Counted from the stretch's first letter, positions 26,390-35,900 are shown. The stretch is DNA of 64,000 nt from Methylobacillus rhizosphaerae (GCF_900187985.1 NZ_FZOA01000009.1:21186-85185); one strand, 5' to 3'. Program-made: numbers and translations. Notes: generated by a model not told the origin, from the letters alone.

Positions 26390-26522
26390 ATTCCTATTTG
26401 TATGACTTCCCCTATATTATTGAGAATATGATTGAGCAGGTAGTTTTACCTGCACCAAGGAATCCTGACAGGACTGTGACGGGTAGTTTCTTATCTTTTT
26501 TCATATTGATTTCTGTATTCAT
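26390..26522 (-). pseudogene. Frameshifted N-terminal fragment of a third G3E GTPase gene
   Basis: Reading the minus strand from the ATG at 26520-26522 gives MNTEINMKKDKKLPVTVLSG followed by FLGAGKTT, the N-terminus and P-loop of a COG0523 GTPase. The frame then meets a stop. One added base after ACC restores LLNHILNN, the exact continuation of this family, before all similarity ends. The start lies only 9 bases after the DksA2 stop, so the gene was once the second gene of that operon. Further along (about 26290-26345) a short decayed piece, YLLEASTG in one frame, might be another relic. It is inactive as read. Confidence 0.8.
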
Positions 26523-26531
26523 AATGACTAG

Positions 26532-26951
26532 CTAGCTTCTGAATTGGCGCTCCCGTCTTTCATGACGTTCCTGAGCTTCCAGTGATAGTGTGGCCGTCGG
26601 CCTGGCAAGTAGCCTGTTTAGGCCGATGGGGTCTCCGGTCTCTTCGCAATATCCGTATTCGCCATTCGTGATGCGCTGCAGTGCGGCGCTGATTTTCTTT
26701 TCCAGCTTTCTTTCGCGATCACGCGTGCGCAATTCCAGCGTATGCAATTCCTCTTGCGTGGCCCGATCGGCGGGGTCAGGAAAATCTTCGTGTTCACGCA
26801 GATGGTTTCCTGTGGCGACAGCGTTATTGCGGATACTAATCAGCTGCTGCTCAAGTAGCTGGCGGAAAAATAAAAGTTGTTGTGCATTCATATACTGATT
26901 GCCAGGCATGCACAGCAAGTCTTCCGTAGTTATGACAGAGGAAGTTGACAT
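26532..26951 (-). CDS. dksA2: DksA2-like transcription factor lacking the zinc finger (DksA/TraR family)
   Basis: The 139-residue protein (ATG at 26951; a more distal ATG at 26984 lies inside an operator palindrome) has the long coiled-coil of DksA. Its tip has DPADRAT in place of the usual D-x-x-D-x-A, and the C-terminal globular region reads GEYGYCEETGDPIGLNRLLA then RPTATLSLEAQERHE. Classical DksA has four zinc cysteines; here only one remains, with Thr, Ser and Ala at the others. This is the hallmark of zinc-independent DksA2, which in Pseudomonas aeruginosa replaces DksA when zinc is scarce. Zur-type palindromes upstream and a G3E gene remnant downstream support that. It would act on RNA polymerase with ppGpp. 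Confidence 0.88.
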   Translation of the reverse strand: MSTSSVITTEDLLCMPGNQYMNAQQLLFFRQLLEQQLISIRNNAVATGNHLREHEDFPDPADRATQEELHTLELRTRDRERKLEKKISAALQRITNGEYGYCEETGDPIGLNRLLARPTATLSLEAQERHERRERQFRS

Positions 26952-26967
26952 TCCCTGAGTTCCAATA

Positions 26968-26984
26968 ATGCAACAAAGTTGCAT
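26968..26984. promoter_or_regulatory. Zur-box-like palindrome 1
   Basis: ATGCAACAAAGTTGCAT is a perfect inverted repeat with 7-bp arms around AAA, 17 bases upstream of the dksA2 ATG. Together with the second copy and the adjacent Fur-family gene it is the best candidate operator for zinc control. Confidence 0.65.
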
Positions 26985-27005
26985 ATTAAGGCGGTAAGTT
27001 TATTT

Positions 27006-27022
27006 TTGCAACTATGTTGCAT
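27006..27022. promoter_or_regulatory. Zur-box-like palindrome 2
   Basis: TTGCAACTATGTTGCAT repeats the TGCAAC-N3-GTTGCA design of palindrome 1, with a 3-bp centre of TAT. It starts 38 bases from the first copy. The pair brackets the likely dksA2 promoter on the minus strand. Confidence 0.65.
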
Positions 27023-27110
27023 TATTTTTTGGATTGGTAATACAAGGCGTCAGGAAAAGGCTGGTAAAATTGGCCAGTGTAGATGTGCTGGCCAGGAATG
27101 TGCCCGCTAA

Positions 27111-27524
27111 TCAAGCGGCATTACATTGATCGCACTGGCCTTTGATATTGAGTTCGACGGATTCGACGGTAAAGTGGGCAGGTACGCTATTGGGTACTTT
27201 TGGTTTTACATCATCCAGACAGAACATTTTGCCGCATGACGTGCATTCAAAGTGTGCGTGATGGTGTTTGGCATTATGCTGGGTGACTTGAAAGCGCCTG
27301 GTACGGTCTTCACCCATGATAGGGTGTACTAGGCTGCATTCCACCAGCCAGTCCAGGACACGGTAAAGCGTGACACGATCAAATGGTGCTGATTGGGTGA
27401 GTGTCTGCAGCAGCTCATGGTGAGTGAGGGGAAACTCGGACTCCAGCAGGATATTGAGTACTGCGACACGGGAAGAGGTTGGGCGTTGCCCGATCTCATG
27501 TATCATTCGTTCGGCGTTATGCAT
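27111..27524 (-). CDS. zur: Fur-family metalloregulator, probable Zur
   Basis: Counting from the ATG at 27524, the protein has 137 residues. The winged-helix DNA-binding domain (RPTSSRVAVLNILLESEFPL and VTLYRVLDWLVE) is followed by a dimerisation domain with the HHHAHFECTSCGKMFCLDD metal region and a C-terminal CDQC, the two CxxC pairs of a structural zinc site. The histidine-rich stretch and tandem CxxC pairs fit zinc-sensing Zur better than iron-sensing Fur, but the family alone does not decide. Context does: the next gene downstream is a zinc-independent DksA2 preceded by two palindromes, with G3E GTPase genes beyond. It is divergent from an RNase II-like gene. Confidence 0.8.
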   Translation of the reverse strand: MHNAERMIHEIGQRPTSSRVAVLNILLESEFPLTHHELLQTLTQSAPFDRVTLYRVLDWLVECSLVHPIMGEDRTRRFQVTQHNAKHHHAHFECTSCGKMFCLDDVKPKVPNSVPAHFTVESVELNIKGQCDQCNAA

Positions 27525-27586
27525 AGGCGCTAAATTACAGACAATCAACGCGTGCCGTCAACTGGGCACGACCAAAAAGCAGGATT

Positions 27587-29455
27587 ATGAACGTATTTTT
27601 TGAAGAAGAGGGTAGTTTCAAGGTTGCCTCGGTCATGACGGAAAACCCCAGTTCTCTCCAGGTGGAATCCATTTCCGGCAAACGCTCCAAAATCAAGTCT
27701 TCCAATGTGCTGATGCATTTTGAGGGCACACTTTCGGGATTCATGGAGCAGGCGACAACTGAGGCTGAAACGCTGGATGTATCTTTCCTGTGGGAGTGTT
27801 GTGGCGAACCCGAGTTCGGCTTTGAGGAGCTTGCCCAGGAATATCATGGTGCCAAGCCTACTTCCATTCAGGCTGCTGCAATTGCCATACGGTTGCACAG
27901 CGCTCCCATGTATTTTTACCGTAAAGGCAAGGGGCGGTACAAGGCGGCCCCTGAGGAGACCTTGCAGGCAGCGTTGGCAGGGTTGGAAAAGAAGCGGTTG
28001 CAAGCAGAAAAAGTAGCGCAATATGTAGAGCAACTCAAGCGTAACCAGTTGCCGGCAGAGTTCGACGCCAAGGTGATAGATGCCTTGCTGTACCAGCCGG
28101 ACAAAAACAGCCTCGAGTGGAAAGCGCTAGAACAAGCGGCGATTGAAACCCATCAGCATATGGTGCGCATATTGGCTGCATGTGGGGCCATTGCTTCTGT
28201 GCATGATTATCACCTTGGAGCATTCCTGCGCGAGTATTTTGCGGATGGTGCAGATTTTCCGCAACTGGAGCTGCCCGTACTTGCACAGGATTTACCGCGC
28301 GCTGAGGCAGAAGCGTTCAGTATTGATGACAGTACCACCACGGAAATTGATGATGCCTTTACGCTGGTGGCGCTGGCGGACGGCATAACGCGCGTAGGCA
28401 TCCATATTGCGGCTCCCGCGCTGGGGATATTGCCGGGTAGTGAGCTGGATCAGGTGGTGTTGCAGCGCTTGTCTACAGTCTATATGCCTGGGAACAAGAT
28501 CACCATGCTGCCTGAGGAGGTGGTGACGCCGTTCAGCCTCAACGAAGGAGAATGGCGTCCTGCCTTGTCGCTGTATCTGGATGTGGCACCTGATTACAGC
28601 ATCATTGCCCATGAAAGCCGGGTGGAGCAGGTGAAAGTGGCTGCCAATCTGCGCCATGATACGCTGGAGCCATATTTCAATGAGAACACGTTGGAGCAGG
28701 ATAGCGGGCATCCGTACTGGCAGAAGTTGCTGTTCCTGTTCAGGCTGGCAGAGTCATTGGAAAAAGCCCGAGGGAAATTTGACCCAACGCGACCGATTCA
28801 AACAGATTACAACTTTTATGTGAAAGATGGGCATGTCAGTATTGTGGGCCGCCGCCGAGGGGCTCCTATTGATAAATTGGTATCCGAACTCATGATAGAA
28901 GCCAACAGTCATTGGGGTGGGTTGCTGGCAGAACACCAGGTACCTGGAATCTATCGCGCGCAAGGGAACGGAAAAGTGTATATGACCGTCAAGGCTGAGC
29001 CGCACCAGGGTCTAGGGGTGAGCCAGTACAGCTGGAGTACTTCGCCATTGCGCCGGGCGGTTGATCTTGTGAATCAGCGACAGATCATTTCTGTCGTTCG
29101 GCAGGAAAGCCCGATTTATCCGCAGGGAAGTGACGAACTCGCCGTGACAATGCGCAATTTCGACCTGACCTATAACGCCTACAACGAATTCCAGACGCGT
29201 ATGGAGCGCTACTGGTGCCTGCAATATTTACTGCAGGAAGGTATCAGTGAGATCGGTGCCGTGGTGTGGCGCGAGAGTTTGGTGCGGATTGACGGCATGC
29301 CACTGATCACCAAGGTGCATGGCATGCCTGAGCTGGCGCCGGGCAGCCGTGTGCTGATTGAAATACAAAAGGTTGATACCCTGCTGGTTGAGCTGGAAAG
29401 CCGCTTCAAATCCCTGGAGCAGGGTGAGGAGACTGAAGAAAGTGTGGCTGCCTGA
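27587..29455 (+). CDS. RNase II-like (RNB domain) exoribonuclease
   Basis: The 622-residue protein has an RNB catalytic domain from about residue 245 onward. It contains the acidic metal cluster AFSIDDSTTTEIDDAF, the PGNKITMLPEEV block and RVEQVKVAANLRHDTLE, and later the YSWSTSPLRRAVDLVNQRQI signature. The N-terminal region is helical and does not look like the usual cold-shock domains of E. coli RNase II, though an OB-like stretch is possible at the very start (FKVASV...LQVESISGKRSKIKSSNV). RNB enzymes degrade RNA processively from the 3' end. The stop overlaps the start of the next gene (TGATG), suggesting coupling. Confidence 0.9.
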   Translation: MNVFFEEEGSFKVASVMTENPSSLQVESISGKRSKIKSSNVLMHFEGTLSGFMEQATTEAETLDVSFLWECCGEPEFGFEELAQEYHGAKPTSIQAAAIAIRLHSAPMYFYRKGKGRYKAAPEETLQAALAGLEKKRLQAEKVAQYVEQLKRNQLPAEFDAKVIDALLYQPDKNSLEWKALEQAAIETHQHMVRILAACGAIASVHDYHLGAFLREYFADGADFPQLELPVLAQDLPRAEAEAFSIDDSTTTEIDDAFTLVALADGITRVGIHIAAPALGILPGSELDQVVLQRLSTVYMPGNKITMLPEEVVTPFSLNEGEWRPALSLYLDVAPDYSIIAHESRVEQVKVAANLRHDTLEPYFNENTLEQDSGHPYWQKLLFLFRLAESLEKARGKFDPTRPIQTDYNFYVKDGHVSIVGRRRGAPIDKLVSELMIEANSHWGGLLAEHQVPGIYRAQGNGKVYMTVKAEPHQGLGVSQYSWSTSPLRRAVDLVNQRQIISVVRQESPIYPQGSDELAVTMRNFDLTYNAYNEFQTRMERYWCLQYLLQEGISEIGAVVWRESLVRIDGMPLITKVHGMPELAPGSRVLIEIQKVDTLLVELESRFKSLEQGEETEESVAA

Positions 29456-30258
29456 TGCTGAGAGTCGGAAGAAAGATTGCACGCAGTATCCATAAGGCCA
29501 TTACCAGCGAGGATAGCGTGGATGTGAGCGAAATTGATGGCGTACGCTCCCTGCACCTGGGTTCGGACACCATCCAGAGTTCGATGCGTGTAAAGGATCC
29601 TTACGCGCTCGAGCTGCGTTATTCCCGTGGCATGATGGTATTCATGCTGTTCCAGAAAAAGCCCGTGGATCTGGTGGTGCTCGGCCTGGGCGGAGGCTCG
29701 ATTCCCAAGTATGTTTATCATCACCTGCCGCAAATGAAGACACGGGTGGTGGAAATTAACCCACGCATCATCGAGGTGGCCCGCAGCCATTTTTTTACAC
29801 CGGAAAATGATGCGCGTTTTGAGATTATTGAGGGAGACGCAGTTGCTTTCCTGAGGGATAACCCGGGTACGACTTCCATGCTGATGATGGATGCGTTCGG
29901 TAGCAATGGTATGCCGGCAGAGCTGTGCTCGCAGGATTTTTTCGATTCCTGTTTCGAAGCTATTACCCTGGATGGCATGTGTGCGATCAATCTCTGGGGC
30001 AGCGATAAAAATTACGATGTTTACCTGCAGCGTATTGAGACCAGCTTTCATGGCCGGATGCTGGTGATGCCGACAGGCCGACCAGGCAATGTGGTGGTGT
30101 TTGGCTTCAAGCGCGCACCTAATGATCTGCGTTGGAGTACATTACGCGTACGCGCCAAGGCGCTGGAAGCGGAATACAAGATAGAGTTTCTCGAATTTGT
30201 CGAGCGCCTGCGCGAACATAACCCTGGTACCAGCAACCGTTTGTTGCTGGAGACCTAA
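29455..30258 (+). CDS. Spermidine synthase-like (polyamine aminopropyltransferase family) protein
   Basis: The 267-residue protein has a SAM-binding Rossmann fold with LVVLGLGGGSIPKYVYHHLP (motif I), VVEINPRIIEVARSHF, and MLMMDAFGSNGMPAELCSQD, where spermidine synthases have the YDVIIxDxxD region. It resembles the fused or reduced SpeE-like methyltransferase group rather than a full E. coli SpeE, and the enzymatic reaction is uncertain. Its ATG overlaps the stop of the RNase II-like gene, and an RNA methyltransferase gene follows after 18 bases, so the three form an operon. Confidence 0.85.
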   Translation: MLRVGRKIARSIHKAITSEDSVDVSEIDGVRSLHLGSDTIQSSMRVKDPYALELRYSRGMMVFMLFQKKPVDLVVLGLGGGSIPKYVYHHLPQMKTRVVEINPRIIEVARSHFFTPENDARFEIIEGDAVAFLRDNPGTTSMLMMDAFGSNGMPAELCSQDFFDSCFEAITLDGMCAINLWGSDKNYDVYLQRIETSFHGRMLVMPTGRPGNVVVFGFKRAPNDLRWSTLRVRAKALEAEYKIEFLEFVERLREHNPGTSNRLLLET

Positions 30259-30276
30259 AAGTATTCAGGATACATC

Positions 30277-31434
30277 ATGCATCATCAATTTTTTGCCACT
30301 TGTCCTCGAGGACTGGAGTCTTTGCTGGAAGATGAGTTGAAAAGCCTTCACGCACGCCAGATCAAGCCAACGGATGGCGGTGTGGGGTTTGCCGGAGATA
30401 TGTTGCTTTGCTACCGCGCTAATCTTGAAAGCCGGATTGCCACGCGCATCCTGCTGCAGGTTGGTAAGGGGCGTTACAGCAACGAGGATGAGTTGTATCA
30501 GGGGGCAAAAAAGATAGACTGGACTCAATGGTTTGATGTGGAGCAGAACTTCATGGTCAAGGTGACCGGGGTCAAGTGTCCGCTCAAGAGCCTGGAGTTC
30601 GCCACCCTACGCATCAAGGATGCCATTTGCGACCGCTTCCGTGAAGAAGTGGGTAGCCGGCCTTCCATTGATACCCGCGAGCCGGATATCCGTGTACATG
30701 CCTACCTGGGCGCAGAGGAGTATCAGCTTTATGTGGATACTTCCGGCAATGCCTTGTATCAGCGAGGCTTGCGTCGCGCGAGTATTGAGGCGCCATTGCG
30801 CGAAAACCTGGCTGCAGGCATCCTGAAACTATCAGGCTGGCAACCTGGTACGCCATTGCTGGACCCTATGTGTGGCAGCGGGACTTTCCTGCTGGAGGCT
30901 GCCATGATGGCACTGGACATTGCGCCAGGCAGCAATCGCCGCTTTGGATTTGAACGATTGCGGAATTTCAATGCCGCTGCCTGGCAGTCGTTGCTCAAGC
31001 AGGCGAAAAGCCGTGCCAAGCCTGTGACATTCCAGAAACTATATGGCAGTGACCTGGATCTGCGGGCAGTCAGGGTGACACGCCAGAACCTGGAACAGGC
31101 TGGGCTGCGCGACGCGGTACAGATTGCACATGGTGACTTTACCGAAACGCTGCCTCCTGCAACAGAAGGTACCCTGGTGGCAAATCCACCGTATGGTGTG
31201 CGCATCGGGGAAGATGAAGACTTGGCAGCGTTATATCCCAAGATGGGAGAATCTCTGAAAAGGAAGTTTGCGGGATGGAATACCTATTTCCTGACCAATG
31301 ACATGAGACTGCCCAAGCTTATGCGCCTTGCGCCAAGCAAGCGTACACCCTTGTTTAATGGGGCACTTGAGTGCCGCTTGTTTGAGATCAGGATGGTGGC
31401 GGGTTCTAATCGCAAGGAAAAATCTCATGACTGA
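30277..31434 (+). CDS. THUMP-domain class I RNA methyltransferase (RlmL/YcbY N-terminal type)
   Basis: The 385-residue protein has an N-terminal ferredoxin-like and THUMP region (FATCPRGLESLLEDELKSL) in the first ~160 residues. The Rossmann methyltransferase domain follows with LLDPMCGSGTFLLEA (SAM binding) and LVANPPYGVRIGED (catalytic NPPYG). This matches the N-terminal half of E. coli RlmL, which makes m2G2445 in 23S rRNA; the second RlmL half is not present. Target assignment to 23S rRNA guanine-N2 is likely, but related enzymes modify tRNA. Its stop overlaps the next start by eight bases. Confidence 0.9.
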   Translation: MHHQFFATCPRGLESLLEDELKSLHARQIKPTDGGVGFAGDMLLCYRANLESRIATRILLQVGKGRYSNEDELYQGAKKIDWTQWFDVEQNFMVKVTGVKCPLKSLEFATLRIKDAICDRFREEVGSRPSIDTREPDIRVHAYLGAEEYQLYVDTSGNALYQRGLRRASIEAPLRENLAAGILKLSGWQPGTPLLDPMCGSGTFLLEAAMMALDIAPGSNRRFGFERLRNFNAAAWQSLLKQAKSRAKPVTFQKLYGSDLDLRAVRVTRQNLEQAGLRDAVQIAHGDFTETLPPATEGTLVANPPYGVRIGEDEDLAALYPKMGESLKRKFAGWNTYFLTNDMRLPKLMRLAPSKRTPLFNGALECRLFEIRMVAGSNRKEKSHD

Positions 31435-31801
31435 GCAGTCTCGTGCAGACTCACTGGCGCAGTTGCGTGCGCGTATCAACCAGTTTGTGGCTGAGCGCGA
31501 CTGGGAGCAGTTTCACACACCGAAGAATCTTGCCATGGCAATGATTGTGGAGGCAGCCGAGGTGGTTGAGCATTTTCAGTGGGATACGCCGCAGGAAAGT
31601 ATTGCGTTGAGCGAAGAGCGCAAGACGGAAATTGGCTACGAACTGGCTGATACCATGGTCTACCTGCTGCGTATTGCAGAAGTCTGCGGTATAGACCTGA
31701 TTGCGGCTGCCAATGCCAAGATCGACCTGAATGCCAAAAAGTACCCGGTCGAGAAGGCACGTGGCAGCAATGCCAAATATACCGCTTATCAGGATCAATA
31801 G
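31427..31801 (+). CDS. MazG-like nucleotide pyrophosphohydrolase (dCTPase/RS21-C6 type)
   Basis: The ATG at 31427 has AAGGA eight bases upstream. The 124-residue all-alpha protein has the metal-binding acidic motifs of the MazG superfamily, EAAEVVEHFQW (ExxE) and ELADTMVYLLRIAE (ExxxD-like). Members of this small single-domain group hydrolyse non-canonical or excess dNTPs such as dCTP to the monophosphate, so a nucleotide-pool housecleaning role is inferred. It overlaps the methyltransferase gene by eight bases and is followed by a truncated hemoglobin gene after nine bases, so it is part of the same transcript. Confidence 0.9.
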   Translation: MTEQSRADSLAQLRARINQFVAERDWEQFHTPKNLAMAMIVEAAEVVEHFQWDTPQESIALSEERKTEIGYELADTMVYLLRIAEVCGIDLIAAANAKIDLNAKKYPVEKARGSNAKYTAYQDQ

Positions 31802-31810
31802 GCTTTTTCC

Positions 31811-32209
31811 ATGCGTGAGCGCCTTATTTGCACAGAAGATGAAATCCGTTCGCTGGTTGATGCGTTTTATGCAACCGTGCGCGAGGATGCTCAGCTGGGG
31901 CCTATTTTCAATGCCCATGTCAGTGACTGGGATGAGCATCTGAGGAAGTTGACTGATTTCTGGAGCGGTATCCTGCTGGGCACCCAGCGCTTCTCGGGCA
32001 CGCCCATGTCCAGGCATATCGCATTGCCGGAACTAAATGCAGAATTATTCAAGCACTGGCTGGCATTGTTTCACCAGACTCTTGCCATGCAGCCCAACCA
32101 GGCTTTGCAGGCGCAGGCCGAGTTAATGGCAGGCAGGATTGCCAATAGCTTATGGATGGGTTACCAAATGCATCATAAGCCAGGTGAATTGCCGTCAGGA
32201 TTGACGTAA
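31811..32209 (+). CDS. Group III truncated hemoglobin
   Basis: The 132-residue protein fits the group III (P-type) truncated globins: DAFYATVREDAQLGPIFNAH in the B/C region, then WDEHLRKLTDFWSGILLGT, then the group III hallmark SGTPMSRHIALPEL, followed by FKHWLALFHQT with the proximal histidine. Such globins bind heme and may handle oxygen, peroxide or NO; physiological roles are poorly known. The gene ends a five-gene run that starts with the RNase II-like gene. The neighbouring convergent gene encodes thiol peroxidase, which loosely fits an oxidative-stress theme. A second truncated hemoglobin of another group lies at 48.4 kb. Confidence 0.92.
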   Translation: MRERLICTEDEIRSLVDAFYATVREDAQLGPIFNAHVSDWDEHLRKLTDFWSGILLGTQRFSGTPMSRHIALPELNAELFKHWLALFHQTLAMQPNQALQAQAELMAGRIANSLWMGYQMHHKPGELPSGLT

Positions 32210-32270
32210 AGCCTGATGACATGAAGTGGAGCAGGACTCGTCTGGACAGGTTCCAGAAAGAGTAGAGGAG

Positions 32271-32294
32271 GCAGCCGCGGCATGCCGCGACTGC
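32271..32294. terminator. Palindrome between convergent genes, possible bidirectional terminator
   Basis: CGCGGCATGCCGCG at 32276-32289 is a perfect 14-bp palindrome. It is extended by GCAG at 32271-32274 and CTGC at 32291-32294 with one mismatched pair between. It lies between the stops of the globin and tpx genes. No proper T-run follows in either direction, so termination is only a guess. Confidence 0.45.
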
Positions 32295-32303
32295 TTTACT
32301 GAT

Positions 32304-32804
32304 TTACAGTACTGCCAGTGCCGCTTCGTAATTGGGTTCGTTGGCGATTTCAGAAACCAGTTCGCTGTGCAATACCTGGTTGTTCTCGTCCAGTACCACA
32401 ACCGCACGGGCAGTCAGGCCTGCCAGGCTGCTGTCGAGAATCTGCACGCCATAATCCCCGGAGAATTTTGCAGTGTCACGGAAGGTGGAGAGTGTCACTA
32501 CGTTTTCCAGACCTTCAGCGCCGCAGAAACGGCTTTGTGCAAATGGCAAGTCAGCAGAGACGCAGAGTACGACAGTATTGTCGAGATTGCTGGCTTGCTT
32601 GTTGAAAGTGCGTACTGAGGTAGCGCAAGTCGGGGTATCAATACTTGGGAAGATGTTCAGTACTTTGCGTTTGCCGGCAAAATCCGCCAGGCTCAACAGG
32701 CTACGCTTGGCATCCGCCAGTTGAAAATCAGGAGCTGTTGCGCCTTTCTGTGGCAGGTTGCCGCCAATCTGTACCGGGTTACCTTTGAGAGTGACTGTTG
32801 CCAT
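32304..32804 (-). CDS. tpx: Thiol peroxidase (2-Cys peroxiredoxin)
   Basis: The 166-residue protein is an atypical 2-Cys peroxiredoxin. The peroxidatic cysteine is in [19 protein letters not shown] (about residue 60) and the resolving cysteine in [10 protein letters not shown] (about 94). The opening [20 protein letters not shown] and the length fit Tpx closely. It reduces hydrogen peroxide and alkyl hydroperoxides with thioredoxin as electron donor in the cytosol or periplasm; no signal peptide is seen here. It is divergent from dnaE across a 157-bp gap. Confidence 0.97.
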   Translation of the reverse strand: MATVTLKGNPVQIGGNLPQKGATAPDFQLADAKRSLLSLADFAGKRKVLNIFPSIDTPTCATSVRTFNKQASNLDNTVVLCVSADLPFAQSRFCGAEGLENVVTLSTFRDTAKFSGDYGVQILDSSLAGLTARAVVVLDENNQVLHSELVSEIANEPNYEAALAVL

Positions 32805-32961
32805 GAATCAGATCCTTTTCCGTAAACAAGTTGAATGATGGTTAAAGGCCCAGTGTAGCGCAGTAAGGGCGCAAGTGGGTAGTGCTTCTTCAGATGAGAA
32901 GGAGCTCCGGCTACAATATCTTGGTATCAAGATGGGGGAATCAGGTAAAATCGGGGCAGTT

Positions 32962-35900
32962 ATGTCTAATCCATCATTCATCCATCTTCGCTGTCATAGC
33001 GAATACTCTGTCGTTGATGGCACTGTGCGTATTGGCGATTACGTCAAGCAGGCAGTTGCTGATCAGATGCCGGCCCTGGCATTGACTGACCTGAACAACC
33101 TGTTTGGTGCAGTCAAGTTCTACAAAGCAGCCCGGGGCAAAGGTATCAAGCCGCTGATCGGAGCCGATATCTGGCTGGAAAATGAGTCCAAGCGCGACCA
33201 GCCTTACCGTATGTTGCTGCTGTGTCAGACAGATCAGGGATATCTGCGCTTGTGTGAGTTGCTGAGTCGTGCCTACCTGCATAACCAGTATCGTGATCGT
33301 GCTGAGATCAAGTATGAGTGGCTGCATGAAGGAGGCAGTGAAGGGTTGATCCTCCTGTCGGGGGCCATGGGGGGTGATATTGGGCAAGCCTTGCTGCAGG
33401 GGAATGCCGCCCAGGCGCAGCAGCTGGCAGAAAAATGGGCGGCGCTGTTCCCGCAGCGTTTCTATATTGAATTGCAGCGTACCGATCATGTCCAGCAGGA
33501 AGCGTATATCAATAAGGCATTGGCTCTGGCCAGTGCCTTGAGTCTGCCAGTAGTGGCAACGCATCCGGTGCAGTTCATGACCCAGGATGATTTCAAGGCA
33601 CATGAGGCCCGGGTATGTATTGCCCAGGGGTATGTGCTGGCAGACAACCGCAGGCCAAAACTTTTCACTGAAGAGCAGTATTTCAAGACCCAGGCGCAGA
33701 TGGCAACATTGTTTGCCGATATTCCTGAGGCATTGGCCAACAGCGTCGAGATTGCCAAGCGTTGCAACCTGACCCTTACACTGGGCAAGAATTACCTGCC
33801 GCAATTTCCGACACCGAATGGCGAGAGCCTGGATGAGTATTTGAAACTCCAGGCCCAGACTGGTCTTGAAGAGCGGCTTGTCGTACTTTACCCGGACGAG
33901 GCTGAGCGTGAAGCTAAGCGCCCGGAATATGAGGCCAGGTTGGAATTTGAGACCGGCATCATCATCCAGATGGGGTTTCCCGGCTATTTCCTGATCGTGG
34001 CGGACTTTATCAACTGGGCTAAGAACAATGGTGTGCCGGTCGGGCCGGGCCGGGGGTCGGGTGCAGGCTCACTGGTGGCCTACAGCCTGGGGATTACCGA
34101 CCTTGATCCTATGCAGTACGCGCTGCTGTTCGAGCGTTTCCTGAATCCAGAGCGGGTTTCCATGCCCGACTTCGATATCGACTTCTGCCAGGAAGGCCGT
34201 GACCGTGTCATTGACTATGTCAAACGCAAGTACGGCCTGGACTCGGTCTCACAGATTGCTACTTTCGGTACCATGGCCGCCAAGGCCGTGATCCGCGATG
34301 TCGGGCGTGTACTGGACCTGCCTTTCAATTTTGTGGATGGTGTTGCCAAGTTGATTCCGAACGAGCTGGGTATCAGTCTCAGCGATGCGCTGGAAAAGGA
34401 ACCGCAGCTCAAGGAGCGTCGCGAGCAGGAAGAAGAGGTGGGCGAACTGCTGGAGCTGGCATTGCGACTGGAGGGGTTGACACGCAACATTGGGATGCAC
34501 GCAGGTGGCGTACTGATTTCACCCGGCAAGATTTCTGATTTTTCTCCTATCTATTGTCAGGCTGGTGGCGAGAGTGTGGTCAGCCAGTATGACAAGGATG
34601 ATGTCGAGGCGGTGGGCCTGGTCAAGTTTGACTTTCTGGGGTTACGTACCCTGACCATTCTGGATATGGCGCTGGAAAGTGCCAACCTGCAACGCGCAGA
34701 AAAAGGCCAGGAGCCGCTGAGTTTTGAAACTTTGCCGCTCAATGACAAAGCCAGCTTCCAGTTGCTCAAGGCCGCCAACACGACAGCAGTATTCCAGCTG
34801 GAATCGCGCGGCATGAAGGATATGCTGAAACAGGCCAAGCCTGATGTGTTTGAAGACATCATTGCACTGGTGGCCTTGTATCGACCAGGTCCGATGGATC
34901 TGATCCCGGATTTCTGTCGTCGCAAACATGGCTTGCAGCGCGTGGAATATCCACATCCGGCAACGGAACCCATCCTGAAAGAGACTTATGGCATCATGGT
35001 CTATCAGGAGCAGGTGATGCAGATTGCCCAGGTGGTTGCGGGCTATAGCCTGGGTGGCGCTGATTTGTTGCGCCGCGCCATGGGTAAGAAAAAAGCGGAA
35101 GAAATGGCGCAGCAGCGCAGCATTTTCATTGAGGGCGCAGTCAATAATGGCACCCCAGAAAAGCAGGCTGGCGAGCTATTTGACTTGATGGAAAAGTTTG
35201 CCAGCTACGGCTTCAACAAATCTCACGCTGCAGCTTACGCCTTGGTTGCCTACCATACTGCTTATCTGAAGGCACATTATCCAGCAGCATTCATGGCGGC
35301 GACTATTTCAGCCGATATGAACAATACGGATAACGTGCACCTGTTCCATGATGACTGTGTTGCCAACCAGCTGGAAGTATTGCCTCCCGATATCAATGCA
35401 AGTGAATTCCGCTTCAAGCCTATCAATGACAAACAGATGCTCTACGGTCTGGGCGCGATCAAGGGCACGGGCTGGGCAGCGATTGAGCTGATACTCGCTG
35501 CACGCAAGGAGAATGGGCCATTCAAGGACTTGTTCGATTTCTGCAGCCGCCTGGATTTGCGTAAGGTCAATCGCCGCGTAATTGAATCCTTGATCCGTGC
35601 AGGCGCATTCGACAAGATCGAGCCCAATCGCGCGGCATTACTGACAGGTGTCAGCCTTGCCATCAGTGCTGCTGAACAGAGTGGGGCTGCAAGCGGGCAG
35701 GATAGCCTGTTTGGTTCCGTGATTGACAGTGCTGTCCATGTGTTGCCAGAAACGCCACCGTGGACGGAGAAGCAACAGCTGCAGGAGGAAAAAGCCGCGC
35801 TGGGCTTTTACCTGAGTGGACATCCTTACGCAGCCTACCAAAAAGAAGTGGCGACCTTTGTGCGTCAAAGTCTTGCCAATATCAAACCCAGTGACCAGCC

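Noticed and set aside
32875..32961. N-terminal extension of dnaE
   Set aside because: DnaE similarity begins exactly at the ATG at 32962; the upstream residues are unlike any polymerase.
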